Translations under genes and position numbers: made by a program
NCBI RefSeq assembly: GCF_007830515.1
Contig: NZ_VLKT01000014.1
Span: 62,001-126,000, forward strand
Length of the DNA stretch: 64,000 nucleotides
Reading direction: 5' to 3'
Source: Mesorhizobium tianshanense
GTDB lineage: Bacteria; Pseudomonadota; Alphaproteobacteria; Rhizobiales; Rhizobiaceae
Notes under the pieces: generated by a model
What the model was told of the DNA's origin: nothing
Database searches by the model: none
Seen by the model: the letters and a program-made list of their open reading frames with translations, nothing else
Part shown: positions 1-7,977 of the stretch, piece by piece
Layout: each line of letters begins with the position of its first letter
Position numbering within the stretch: the first letter of the stretch is position 1

Positions 1-175
1 TTTCGGTGAGGATGGCGGCGACTTCGAGCGGATGCGAGAAATAGGGATCGCCGGAGGCGCGCTTCTGGTGGCCATGCTTCTGCATGGCGTAGACATAGGC
101 CTTGTTGAGCAACGCCTCGTTGACGTCAGGCTTGTAGCGCTGGACGCGCTCGACAAGCTCATACTGACGCATCAT
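1..175 (-). CDS. rsh: RelA/SpoT-type (p)ppGpp synthetase/hydrolase, N-terminus only
   Basis: The first 58 residues of a bifunctional (p)ppGpp synthetase/hydrolase, the enzyme of the stringent response; the rest lies beyond the left edge. Reading the minus strand from two adjacent ATGs (175 and 172) gives MMRQYELVERVQRYKPDVNE followed by LLNKAYVYAMQKHGHQKR and SHPLEVAAILTE, which is the start of the HD hydrolase domain, including the first HD-domain histidine region (KHGHQ). It follows rpoZ in the same direction after about 110 bp. The rpoZ-rsh order is common in rhizobia and other proteobacteria. Which of the two ATGs is used cannot be told. Confidence 0.9.
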   Translation of the reverse strand, partial: MMRQYELVERVQRYKPDVNEALLNKAYVYAMQKHGHQKRASGDPYFSHPLEVAAILTE

Positions 176-286
176 GGGCGGGATCTCGCAAAGCTGAAAT
201 GAATCATGCGCCGCACTGGCGTACGGCGCATGTCATAGATAGCCACGAAACTGCCAACGCGAAAGTGTCGGCAGCCGTCGCAAAGA

Positions 287-688
287 TCAATAATCGTCGC
301 TTTTCTCGGGCGGCACCAGACCTTCGATGCCGGCCAGCAGGTCTTCTTCGGTCATGCGGTCGAAGGCGATGTTGCCCTCGGCGTCGTCGGCGTCGGTTGT
401 CGCAGCGGCGGCACCGCTCTGGTCGGCGATCGCCTCGCCGTCGGCCTCGGGCTCGTCGACCTCGACATGCTTCTGCAGCGAGTGGATCAGATCTTCCTTG
501 AGGTCGTCGGGCGACAATGTCTCCTCGGCGATCTCACGCAGCGCGATGACCGGGTTCTTGTCGTTGTCACGAGGAACGGTGATCTGCGCGCCCTGACTGA
601 TCTGACGGGCGCGGTGGCCGGCCAGAAGCACCAGCTCGAAGCGGTTGTCGACCTTGTCGATGCAATCTTCAACGGTTACGCGGGCCAT
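287..688 (-). CDS. rpoZ: RNA polymerase omega subunit
   Basis: Omega subunit of RNA polymerase (133 aa), which assists assembly and stability of beta-prime and is linked to ppGpp sensing in proteobacteria. The N-terminal half carries the family signature ([20 protein letters not shown], then LAGHRARQI and [11 protein letters not shown]). The acidic C-terminal tail (about residues 75-133) is the longer form usual in rhizobia. A purine-rich ribosome binding site (gaaagggg on the minus strand) precedes the ATG at 688. It lies just upstream of rsh on the same strand and may share a transcript with it. Confidence 0.95.
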   Translation of the reverse strand: MARVTVEDCIDKVDNRFELVLLAGHRARQISQGAQITVPRDNDKNPVIALREIAEETLSPDDLKEDLIHSLQKHVEVDEPEADGEAIADQSGAAAATTDADDAEGNIAFDRMTEEDLLAGIEGLVPPEKSDDY

Positions 689-689
689 G

Positions 690-989
690 AGTTTGCCCCT
701 TTCATGCCTGGATTTGACGGAAAACAGGCGCGGTCCATAACCCGAACGCCGTCAAAATACAAGCTTCATGGCGTAGCAGACCTGGACCGGGAGAATACCG
801 AGCCAACGCCGGATCGGCACGCGCCCTGCCTGCGACGATCACAATTGCTTGCAGTGCAGCATCACACCCTTGGATTGCCGCAAAACTGGCGCTATCTCGA
901 ATGATAAAGGGCCGGGCAGCATTATTGCGAGGCCGGCCGATAGATCCTGCGCATTTAGACGACCGCTTATTTCAAAAAAGGATATTTCC
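690..989. other. Intergenic region between rpoZ and the NYN gene
   Basis: About 300 bases separating two divergent genes, so promoters for both should lie here. No convincing -35/-10 pair, hairpin or repeat was recognised by eye. Open frames that cross it are in frame with no recognisable protein and look like chance frames in GC-rich DNA. Confidence 0.5.
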
Positions 990-1571
990 ATGTTCGACCC
1001 ACGGGAAAAAATCGCCCTTTTCATCGACGGCGCCAATCTCTACGCCACGTCGCGCGCGCTCGGCTTCGACATCGACTACCGCAAGCTTTTGTCGAGCTTC
1101 CAGAAGCGCGGCTACCTGCTTCGCGCTTACTACTACACGGCGCTGGTCGAGGATCAGGAATACTCCTCGATCCGGCCGCTGATCGACTGGCTCGACTATA
1201 ATGGCTTCAAGGTGGTGACCAAGCCGGCCAAGGAGTTCACCGATTCGACTGGCCGCCGCAAGATCAAGGGCAATATGGACATCGAACTGACCGTCGATGC
1301 GCTGGAACTCGCCGATGTCGTCGACCATTATGTCATCTTTTCCGGCGACGGAGATTTCCGCACGCTGGTCGAGGCGCTGCAGCGGCGCGGGCGCAAGGTC
1401 TCGATCGTCTCCACCATGGCCTCGCAGCCGCCGATGATCTCCGATGATCTGCGCCGCCAGGCCGACCATTTCATCGACTTGATGACGCTGAAGAACGAGG
1501 TCGGCCGCGACCCGTCCGAGCGGCCGGCGCGCCGGCCCGAGCCGGCCGAAGTCGACGAGGACGACTATTGA
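990..1571 (+). CDS. NYN domain protein (LabA/DUF88 family), PIN-like nuclease fold
   Basis: A 193-aa NYN-domain protein. The family shares the PIN-like nuclease fold and is expected to bind divalent metal and act on RNA, although most bacterial members have no proven substrate. Visible acidic metal-site motifs are ALFIDGANLY (Asp13), KGNMDIELTVDAL and VIFSGDGDF. The Arg/Pro-rich tail after residue 170 looks disordered. The ATG at 990 is chosen over an upstream in-frame start because aaaaagga lies just before it and the family begins at this point. Its TGA overlaps the TTG start of the uracil-DNA glycosylase gene (ttga), so the two are probably translationally coupled. Confidence 0.9.
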   Translation: MFDPREKIALFIDGANLYATSRALGFDIDYRKLLSSFQKRGYLLRAYYYTALVEDQEYSSIRPLIDWLDYNGFKVVTKPAKEFTDSTGRRKIKGNMDIELTVDALELADVVDHYVIFSGDGDFRTLVEALQRRGRKVSIVSTMASQPPMISDDLRRQADHFIDLMTLKNEVGRDPSERPARRPEPAEVDEDDY

Positions 1572-2245
1572 CGGCGGCGGTCTTGACCGCGCCCTTGGTC
1601 GCCTCTCCCGAGCCCGATCGCGACTGCCCGCTCTGCCCGCGGCTGCGCGACTTTATCGCTGAGTGGCGGCAGCGCGAACCATCCTGGTTCAACGCGCCGG
1701 TGCCAACCTTCCTGCCGCCAGAGGGCGAGGATGCCGTCAAGCTGCTGATCGTTGGGCTGGCGCCCGGCCTGCGCGGGGCGAACCGCACCGGACGTCCCTT
1801 CACCGGCGACTTCGCCGGCGACCTGCTCTACAACACGCTGATCGCGCACGGCATGGCGCGCGGCCAGTTCAAGGCCATGCCTGACGACGGGCTGGAGCTT
1901 GTCGGCACGGCGATCACCAATGCGGTGCGCTGCGTGCCGCCGGAGAACAAGCCGGTCGGCGCAGAGATTGCCACCTGCCGGACGTTCCTGGTACCGACGA
2001 TCGCGCGGTTCAAAAACCTGCGCGCCGTGCTGGCACTGGGCTCGATCGCGCACCAGTCGACCGTGCGGGCGCTGGGTGGGCGCGTTGCCGCCTATCCCTT
2101 CCGGCACGGCGGGCAGCAGCAAGCCAACGGCATCACGCTGTTCTCCAGCTATCATTGCTCGCGCTACAACACCAATACCGGCGTGCTGACGGAAGCGATG
2201 TTCGTCAATGTGTTCAGCGAGATAGCGGCGTTTCTGGGGAATTAG
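1568..2245 (+). CDS. Uracil-DNA glycosylase, family 5 (UDGb-like)
   Basis: Predicted Fe-S uracil-DNA glycosylase (225 aa) that removes uracil and other deaminated bases to start base excision repair. Motif A reads GLAPGLRGANRTGRPFTGDF, typical of family 5 (UDGb), and the second active-site motif is SYHCSRYNTNTG, the family H-x-S-x-x-N form with Cys in the second position. Cys20 and Cys23 (DCPLC) plus later cysteines (NAVRC, ATC) fit a 4Fe-4S cluster. The start is TTG, overlapping the NYN stop. The last 32 bp overlap the end of the convergent GH25 gene. A second glycosylase of family 4 occurs at 35345. Confidence 0.9.
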   Translation: MTAAVLTAPLVASPEPDRDCPLCPRLRDFIAEWRQREPSWFNAPVPTFLPPEGEDAVKLLIVGLAPGLRGANRTGRPFTGDFAGDLLYNTLIAHGMARGQFKAMPDDGLELVGTAITNAVRCVPPENKPVGAEIATCRTFLVPTIARFKNLRAVLALGSIAHQSTVRALGGRVAAYPFRHGGQQQANGITLFSSYHCSRYNTNTGVLTEAMFVNVFSEIAAFLGN

Positions 2246-2954
2246 ATTCAGGCGGCGCAAACAGCTCCGCCAATTTCTCCTGCCCGCCCTGAAGAACGTT
2301 CAGGTCGACATCGCCGCTGATGCCGTCGACGCGGCCTCTGTCGTGGTACTGCCAATAAATCCAGTCGTCATGACTTGGCTGCAGCGCCAGCGAACGAACC
2401 CAGCGCGGGCGGCCAGCGATCTGGCCGGCATAGGCCTGCGCGGCCCCGTTGGTCACATAGAGGATCGCCGTCTTGCCGAAGGCTGCCTCGACAGGGCCCA
2501 GGAAAGCCGAGAGTTCGACATTCAATTCTTCGGGCGATGGCCGCCGCGGACAATTGCCGACGAATTCGATGTCCACCACCGGCGGCAGCAGAGGTTGATC
2601 GCGCGGCACGATGGAGATGAAGTTCTTCGCCTGATCGGCGCCGGGCCTGCAGAAAGTGAAGAAATGATAGGCACCGACCGCCAGACCAGCCGCACGCGCC
2701 TCGCGCAGATTGGCGTCGAAGGCATCGTCGACATGGTCGCCGCCCTCGGTTGCCTTGATGACGGCGAAGGCGACATCATCGGCGGCAACACGCCGCCAGT
2801 CGATCTGCCGCTGATGATGGGAAACGTCGATGCCCCTGACCGGATATTTGCCGCGGTCCGGAGAAAACGTTTGGAGATAGAAATAGAAGCCGACCGCGAC
2901 GAGGCACGCCAGGATCAGGCTGGCCGCACCCCACAGGACGATCCGGTTGTTCAA
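2214..2954 (-). CDS. GH25 family muramidase (lysozyme M1-type), membrane-anchored
   Basis: Glycoside hydrolase family 25 protein (246 aa) predicted to cleave the beta-1,4 bond of peptidoglycan. One N-terminal membrane segment or uncleaved signal lies at residues 5-28. Then come the family signatures GIDVSHHQ (about residue 41), FAVIKATEGG, AGAYHFF-like VGAYHFF, and the catalytic D-x-E in PPVVDIEF. The C-terminal WQYHDRGRVDGISGDVDLN is the usual end of the GH25 barrel. The start is TTG at 2954 with a weak ribosome binding site, so the exact N-terminus is uncertain. The 3' end overlaps the convergent glycosylase gene by 32 bp. Confidence 0.88.
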   Translation of the reverse strand: MNNRIVLWGAASLILACLVAVGFYFYLQTFSPDRGKYPVRGIDVSHHQRQIDWRRVAADDVAFAVIKATEGGDHVDDAFDANLREARAAGLAVGAYHFFTFCRPGADQAKNFISIVPRDQPLLPPVVDIEFVGNCPRRPSPEELNVELSAFLGPVEAAFGKTAILYVTNGAAQAYAGQIAGRPRWVRSLALQPSHDDWIYWQYHDRGRVDGISGDVDLNVLQGGQEKLAELFAPPESNSPETPLSR

Positions 2955-3014
2955 GAGAGGCCTATCCCTGTTGAGCCGCCCTGTCCGCCGCTATGGCTCC
3001 GGGCGTTCGTCGCT

Positions 3015-3040
3015 CGAAAAGCCAATCGTTTGGCTTTTCG
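3015..3040. terminator. Hairpin between smpB and the GH25 gene
   Basis: A perfect 11-bp stem (3015-3025 with 3030-3040) and a tcgt loop. It lies downstream of smpB on the minus strand. The stem itself contains a run of four U at its 3' side, but no clean U-tract follows, so termination is likely but not certain. Confidence 0.5.
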
Positions 3041-3060
3041 TCCGCTTCGCGGACCGCTCC

Positions 3061-3540
3061 TCACCCACGCTCCTTCAGCAGCCGGCCCTTCTCGCGCGAC
3101 CAGTCGCGCTGCTTTTCGGTCTCGCGCTTGTCGTGCAGTTTCTTGCCGCGGCCGACGGCAAGCAGCAGCTTGGCGCGTCCCTGGTCATTGAAATAGATTT
3201 TCAGCGGCACCAGCGTCATGCCTTCGCGGTCGACGCTCTGCGACAGCTTCGCCATCTCGCGCTTGTTGAGCAGGAGTTTGCGGCGCCGGCGCGGCTCGTG
3301 GTTGAAGCGGTTGGCCTGGAGATATTCCGGCAGATAGGAGTTGATCAGCCAGATCTCGCCGCCCTCGACCGAGGCGTAGCTGTCCTGGATGTTGGCCTGG
3401 CCCTGGCGCAGCGACTTCACCTCTGTGCCGGTCAGCACCAGGCCGGCCTCGATCGTGTCGAGCACCTCATAGGAAAACCGCGCCTTGCGGTTTTCCGCAA
3501 CGGTCTTGTTGTTGGGATCGGCTTTTCTGACTTGATTCAT
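3061..3540 (-). CDS. smpB: SsrA-binding protein SmpB
   Basis: Small basic protein (159 aa) that binds tmRNA and delivers it to stalled ribosomes for trans-translation. Family features read directly: [20 protein letters not shown] at the N-terminus, [16 protein letters not shown], the [12 protein letters not shown] strand, and the C-terminal basic tail [15 protein letters not shown] that becomes structured in the ribosome. Length is normal for the family. It follows dapA by 25 bp on the same strand, a standard rhizobial arrangement, so the two are likely cotranscribed. Confidence 0.97.
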   Translation of the reverse strand: MNQVRKADPNNKTVAENRKARFSYEVLDTIEAGLVLTGTEVKSLRQGQANIQDSYASVEGGEIWLINSYLPEYLQANRFNHEPRRRRKLLLNKREMAKLSQSVDREGMTLVPLKIYFNDQGRAKLLLAVGRGKKLHDKRETEKQRDWSREKGRLLKERG

Positions 3541-3565
3541 GATGCGGAGAGGTGGCGCCTCATCC

Positions 3566-4447
3566 CTAATTAATCAAGCCGGCGTGCTTCATCGCCGCAT
3601 CGATCTTCTCGGCGGTCGACGGTTCGACCGTCATCAGCGGCGAACGCAACACGTTCTCGACCTTGCCGAGCTTCGACAACGCATATTTCGCGCCGGACAC
3701 GCCGGGCTCGACGAAGATCGCCTTGTGCAGCGGCAACAGGCGGTCCTGCAAGTCCAGTGCCTTGGCGCTGTCGCCGGAAAGCGTCGCCTCCTGGAATTCG
3801 GCGCACAGTAGCGGCGCGACATTGGACGTCACCGAGATGCAGCCGACGCCGCCATGGGCGTTGAAGCCGAGCGCCGAGGCGTCCTCGCCCGAAAGCTGGA
3901 TGAAATCCTTGCCGCAGGTGGCGCGCTGCTCGGAAACCCGCTCGACCTTGCCGGTGGCATCCTTGACGCCGACGATGTTCTTGAAGTCTTGGCGCAGCCG
4001 GCCCATCGTCTCGGGCGTCATGTCGACCACCGAGCGCGGCGGAATGTTGTATATGATGATCGGCAGGCTCGTCGCCTTGGCGACAGCGGCGAAATGCGCG
4101 TAGAGGCCGCGCTGCGTCGGCCTGTTGTAGTACGGCGTGACGACAAGGGCGGCATCGGCGCCCGCCTTCTCGGCATACTGGACCAGGCCGACCGCCTCTT
4201 CGGTGTTGTTGGAGCCGGCGCCGGCGACGACCGGAACCCTGCCCTTGGCCACCTCGATGCACACCTTGACGACTTGGCGGTGCTCGTCGTGCGACAGCGT
4301 CGGCGACTCGCCGGTGGTGCCGACCGGAACCACGCCCGTCGTGCCTTCGGCGATCTGCCAGGCGATGAAGGCGCGAAAGGCTTTCTCGTCGAAACGCCCG
4401 CTCTGTTCGAACGGTGTCACGAGCGCGGTAAGCGAGCCTCTCAGCAT
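3566..4447 (-). CDS. dapA: 4-hydroxy-tetrahydrodipicolinate synthase
   Basis: DapA (293 aa) condenses pyruvate with aspartate semialdehyde at the first committed step of lysine and meso-diaminopimelate synthesis, so it also supplies peptidoglycan. Motifs visible: [10 protein letters not shown] at the start, GTTGESPTL (pyruvate pocket), [17 protein letters not shown] (catalytic tyrosine) and [11 protein letters not shown] with the Schiff-base lysine. The ATG at 4447 is chosen because [13 protein letters not shown] is the family N-terminus; an upstream in-frame extension has no family match. First gene of a probable dapA-smpB operon. Confidence 0.97.
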   Translation of the reverse strand: MLRGSLTALVTPFEQSGRFDEKAFRAFIAWQIAEGTTGVVPVGTTGESPTLSHDEHRQVVKVCIEVAKGRVPVVAGAGSNNTEEAVGLVQYAEKAGADAALVVTPYYNRPTQRGLYAHFAAVAKATSLPIIIYNIPPRSVVDMTPETMGRLRQDFKNIVGVKDATGKVERVSEQRATCGKDFIQLSGEDASALGFNAHGGVGCISVTSNVAPLLCAEFQEATLSGDSAKALDLQDRLLPLHKAIFVEPGVSGAKYALSKLGKVENVLRSPLMTVEPSTAEKIDAAMKHAGLIN

Positions 4448-4677
4448 GTCGTCCAACTCCTTGGGACTTCTCTGGTTCTTGGGTATCTGTCGTGCGCGCC
4501 TTCTAGCCGAAAGCGAAGCCGCGCACCATAGTCTCGACACTGTTGCGCGGCAAGCATGGCGGTAGTGCCAGCAAGCGCAATTTGAACGACCCTGGTAGTC
4601 CTTTGTTTACGGGCCCTTCATCACCGCCGACTAGCTTCAGTTGATCTGTGCCTGTTGATAATGTGTAAGACAGGGAA

Positions 4678-6762
4678 ATGATGAAGACGATGCCGACCAG
4701 GCAGCCTCATTTTTTCGCGCTGCTTGGCGCAATCCTCCTGTTGACGCCCAGCATTCTGGCCGCCGGGACTGTCGATGCGCAGGTCACGTCGGCCATCCCG
4801 ATGCCAAACCTGCAGAATAATGGCCTGCAGAATAATGGCCAAAAAGACAATGGCCGGCAGGATCCAGGCGGCTCTCCATCCGCCAGCGTCGTCAAGCTGA
4901 AGAGCGGCCTCGATGCGCTGGCGGCAAACGATATTGCCGGTGCACGTCAAGTGCGCGAGATCCTGCCGGTCAAATCGCTCGACCAGCACATCCTTGCCTG
5001 GGCGATCGCGCTCCATGGCGGCGACAAGGTGCCCAGCGGCGACATTGCCGATGCTGCGAAAATGCTGCCGAACTGGCCGGGCATGATCGCCTTGCGCAAG
5101 AACAGCGAGCGAGCGCTCTACCGCGAGAACCCCGCGCCTGACATCGTGGTGCAGGCATTCGGCGGCAGCCAGCCGCTGACAGTCGAGGGCGTGGTGATCC
5201 TCGCCCGCTCCTATGTGTCGCAGGGCAACGTCAAGGCGGCGCGCTCCGTGCTGTCGCCTTTCTGGCGCACCGAAAAGCTGGAGGCCAAGGACGAAGCGGC
5301 GATCATCCAGGAATTCGGCAAGCTGATCCCGGCAGCCGACCACCGTTTGCGCATGGAGCGCATGTTCTATGCCGACCGGGTCAATTCCGCGCTGCGCGTC
5401 GCCGGCCTCGCCGGTGCCCAGCAACTGGCCGACGCCTGGGCGGCGGTATCCAAAGGCGACAAGAAGGCTGCCAAACTGCTGAAGGCGGTGCCGGCGGCGC
5501 AGCGTCCGGCCGGTTATATCTTCGCGCAAGCCGAATATCTGCGCAAGCAGAAGAAGTTCTCCGACGCCGCCGCAATGATGATGAAGGCGCCGAGCGACCG
5601 CAACGCGCTGGTCGATCCGGACGCGTGGTGGGCCGAGCGCCGGGTGCTGTCGCGCGAACTGGTCGATCAGGGCGACATGAAAACCGCCTACAGAATCGTC
5701 GCAGCGCACGCCGCCGAAAGTGCCGCCAACGCGGCGGATGCGGAGTTCCATGCCGGCTGGTACGCGCTGCGCGGCCTCAACGACCCGAACACCGCCGCCA
5801 GGCATTTCGCGCGGATCGCCGATCTCGCCCAGGGGCCGATGTCGCTGTCGCGCGCCTATTACTGGCTCGGCCGCGCGGCCGAAGCCGGCGGTCCCGGCAG
5901 TGCGAAGGATCATTTCACCCGTGCCGCCGGTTACGGCACGACCTTCTACGGCCAGCTCGCTGGCGAGCGCGTCGGACGGCGGATCCTCAACATCGCCTAT
6001 CCGCAGCCGAGCGCCGCCGATCGACGGAATTTCGCCAATCGCGAAGCGGTCAGTGCCATCAAGCGGCTGCAGGAGGCGGGCTATGAGCGCTATGCCGACA
6101 CGCTTTACCGCGACCTCGCCGGACAGTTGACCAGTCCGGGAGAGCTGGCGCTGCTCGCCGCGATGGCGGAAAAGCAGGGCAATCATTTCCTGGCGCTGAA
6201 AGTCGGCAAGATCGCCGGCGCGCGCGGCATCGATGTCGGCGCGCTGTCGCATCCGCTCGGTGTCATTCCCGACACCGCCGACATCTCCGGTTCGGGCAAG
6301 GCGCTGGCCTATGCGATCGCCCGCCAGGAAAGCGAGTTCAACATCGGCGCCGTCTCCGGCGCCGGCGCGCGAGGGCTGCTGCAGCTGATGCCGGGGACCG
6401 CCAGGCAATTGGCGAAGAAGGCCGGAATGACCTTCTCGCAGGCGCGGCTGACCACCGACGCCGGCTACAATGCGACGCTGGGCGCCGCCTTCCTCGGCGA
6501 GCAGCTCGGCCGCTTCAATGGCTCCTATGTGCTGACCTTCGCCGGCTACAATGCCGGCCCCAACCGCGCCGCCCAGTGGGTGGCTAGGTATGGCGACCCG
6601 CGCGGCAAGGACATCGACGCCGTCGTCGACTGGATCGAGCGGATTCCCTACACGGAAACAAGAAGTTACGTCCAGCGCGTGATGGAGAATTACGAAGTCT
6701 ACAAGATGCGTATTTCCGGCAAGTACGACATTGTAGGAGATTTGGTGAACGGGCGGAGGTGA
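4678..6762 (+). CDS. Soluble lytic murein transglycosylase (Slt70-like)
   Basis: Periplasmic lytic transglycosylase (694 aa) that cleaves peptidoglycan to 1,6-anhydromuramyl products. A signal peptide covers about residues 1-36. A short imperfect repeat rich in Asn/Gln/Gly (about residues 42-60, twice LQNNG) follows, then a long alpha-helical superhelical region, and the C-terminal SLT domain from about residue 540. The catalytic glutamate is in AIARQESEF (Glu551), followed by GLLQLMPGTA and FAGYNAGPNRA. It is divergent from dapA, the usual rhizobial arrangement. The 5' repeat is encoded by near-identical tandem cagaataatggc units and may vary between strains. Confidence 0.93.
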   Translation: MMKTMPTRQPHFFALLGAILLLTPSILAAGTVDAQVTSAIPMPNLQNNGLQNNGQKDNGRQDPGGSPSASVVKLKSGLDALAANDIAGARQVREILPVKSLDQHILAWAIALHGGDKVPSGDIADAAKMLPNWPGMIALRKNSERALYRENPAPDIVVQAFGGSQPLTVEGVVILARSYVSQGNVKAARSVLSPFWRTEKLEAKDEAAIIQEFGKLIPAADHRLRMERMFYADRVNSALRVAGLAGAQQLADAWAAVSKGDKKAAKLLKAVPAAQRPAGYIFAQAEYLRKQKKFSDAAAMMMKAPSDRNALVDPDAWWAERRVLSRELVDQGDMKTAYRIVAAHAAESAANAADAEFHAGWYALRGLNDPNTAARHFARIADLAQGPMSLSRAYYWLGRAAEAGGPGSAKDHFTRAAGYGTTFYGQLAGERVGRRILNIAYPQPSAADRRNFANREAVSAIKRLQEAGYERYADTLYRDLAGQLTSPGELALLAAMAEKQGNHFLALKVGKIAGARGIDVGALSHPLGVIPDTADISGSGKALAYAIARQESEFNIGAVSGAGARGLLQLMPGTARQLAKKAGMTFSQARLTTDAGYNATLGAAFLGEQLGRFNGSYVLTFAGYNAGPNRAAQWVARYGDPRGKDIDAVVDWIERIPYTETRSYVQRVMENYEVYKMRISGKYDIVGDLVNGRR

Positions 6763-6806
6763 CGGGAGGGCATTGAGCCGGACAGCCACAGGCTGGCGAT
6801 CCTTCG

Positions 6807-6970
6807 CGCCCCCCTCTGTCCTGCCGGACATCTCCCCCACTTGGGGGGAGATTAGCTGTCATCTTCGTTTTCGCTAATCTTCAACGTTAACGTTGCAGAA
6901 GAAGCGCCGTCAGCGAAACTGCCGATCTTCCCCCTCGTGGGGGAGATGTCCGGCAGGACAGAGGGGGGCG
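6807..6970. repeat. Composite palindromic repeat, copy 1 (mirrored 34-nt arms)
   Basis: Two exactly inverted 34-nt arms (6807-6840 and 6937-6970) enclose a 96-nt centre. Each arm contains gtcctgccggacatctcccc or its complement, itself partly palindromic (tgtcctgccggaca). The same arms recur at 12823-12981, and degenerate pieces at 16072 and 36246. It lies just downstream of slt, between genes, as expected of a rhizobial intergenic mosaic element (RIME/BIME-like). Confidence 0.85.
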
Positions 6971-7027
6971 CCTCCCTCCGACATCTCGCCTGTAGCAATC
7001 AGCACAATCCAGAGGAACAGAGTCCAC

Positions 7028-7915
7028 ATGCCGAACGACGATGATTTCTCCGACTTCTTCTACGCCTCGCCGGACGGGCTGAAACTCCACGCCCGCATCT
7101 ACGGCGAAGCGAATTCCGGCCACTGGCCGGTCGTCTGCCTGCCTGGCCTGACCCGCAATGCCCAAGATTTTCACGAACTGGCGCTTTATCTGTCGACGCG
7201 GGCGGCGAGAAAAATCGTCGCCTTCGACTATCGCGGGCGCGGGCAGTCCGCTTACGATCCCGATATCAGCCACTACAATGTCGGCGTCGAAGCCGGCGAT
7301 ATCCTCGCCGGGCTGGCGGCGCTGGGGATCGAGGACGCGGCGTTCGTCGGCACGTCGCGCGGCGGGCTGATCATCCATGTGCTCGGCGCGATGCGGCCGG
7401 CCATCCTGAGGGCTATCGTGCTCAACGACATCGGCCCGGTGGTCGAGGCCGGCGGCCTTGCCCATATCCGCTCCTATCTCGAGCGCGCGCCGATGCCGAA
7501 AACCCATGTCGAGGCGCTCAGTGCCCAGCGCGGCGCGCATGGCAGCGACTTCCCAGCGCTCGCCGGGGCGGATTGGGAGCGGATGGTATCGGCCCTTTAC
7601 CGCGAGACGGATGAAGGACTGATGCCGGATTTCGACCCGACGCTGGTCGATACGCTGGCGGGTCTCGACGTCACCCAGCCACTGCCAGACCTGTGGCCGC
7701 AGTTCGAGGCGCTGGCGGCCATCCCGTTGCTCGCCATACGCGGCGCCAACTCGAAGCTGCTGTCCGCCGAAACGCTCGAACAGATGCGAAAGCGTCATCC
7801 CCATATCGAGACGATCACGGTCGAGGGCCAGGGCCATGCCCCATTTCTCGAGACCGGCGGCCTGCCCGGCGCCATTGCCGCTTTTTTGAATCAGGCAGAA
7901 CTCAAGTTCAAATAA
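7028..7915 (+). CDS. Alpha/beta hydrolase
   Basis: Alpha/beta-fold hydrolase (295 aa) of unknown substrate. The nucleophile elbow is FVGTSRGGL (Ser110), the oxyanion region is VCLPGLTRN, the first family block is FDYRGRGQS, and the catalytic histidine is in GQGHAPF (His270). The ATG at 7028 is chosen because gaggaa lies 11 nt upstream and the protein start fits; the in-frame extension upstream runs into the repeat element and is not protein-like. No signal peptide, so probably cytoplasmic. It stands alone, with a hairpin following its stop. Confidence 0.9.
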   Translation: MPNDDDFSDFFYASPDGLKLHARIYGEANSGHWPVVCLPGLTRNAQDFHELALYLSTRAARKIVAFDYRGRGQSAYDPDISHYNVGVEAGDILAGLAALGIEDAAFVGTSRGGLIIHVLGAMRPAILRAIVLNDIGPVVEAGGLAHIRSYLERAPMPKTHVEALSAQRGAHGSDFPALAGADWERMVSALYRETDEGLMPDFDPTLVDTLAGLDVTQPLPDLWPQFEALAAIPLLAIRGANSKLLSAETLEQMRKRHPHIETITVEGQGHAPFLETGGLPGAIAAFLNQAELKFK

Positions 7916-7922
7916 AGTAAAA

Positions 7923-7947
7923 CCCCAAGACCTGATCGGTCCTGGGG
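7923..7947. terminator. Bidirectional hairpin terminator
   Basis: A 10-bp stem with one mismatch (7923-7932 with 7938-7947, loop tgatc) between two convergent genes, the alpha/beta hydrolase and the tyrosine recombinase. The A-rich run before it (aaataaagtaaaa) provides a U-tract for the minus-strand transcript. Confidence 0.7.
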
Positions 7948-7977
7948 TGGTTACAGCAGTATAGAAATGGCCTGAGA

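Noticed and set aside
4621..6840. A 739-aa frame on the minus strand opposite slt
   Set aside because: It is antisense to a clear lytic transglycosylase and begins in repeat DNA; its sequence shows no protein family and the frame exists because GC-rich codons seldom make stops on the other strand.
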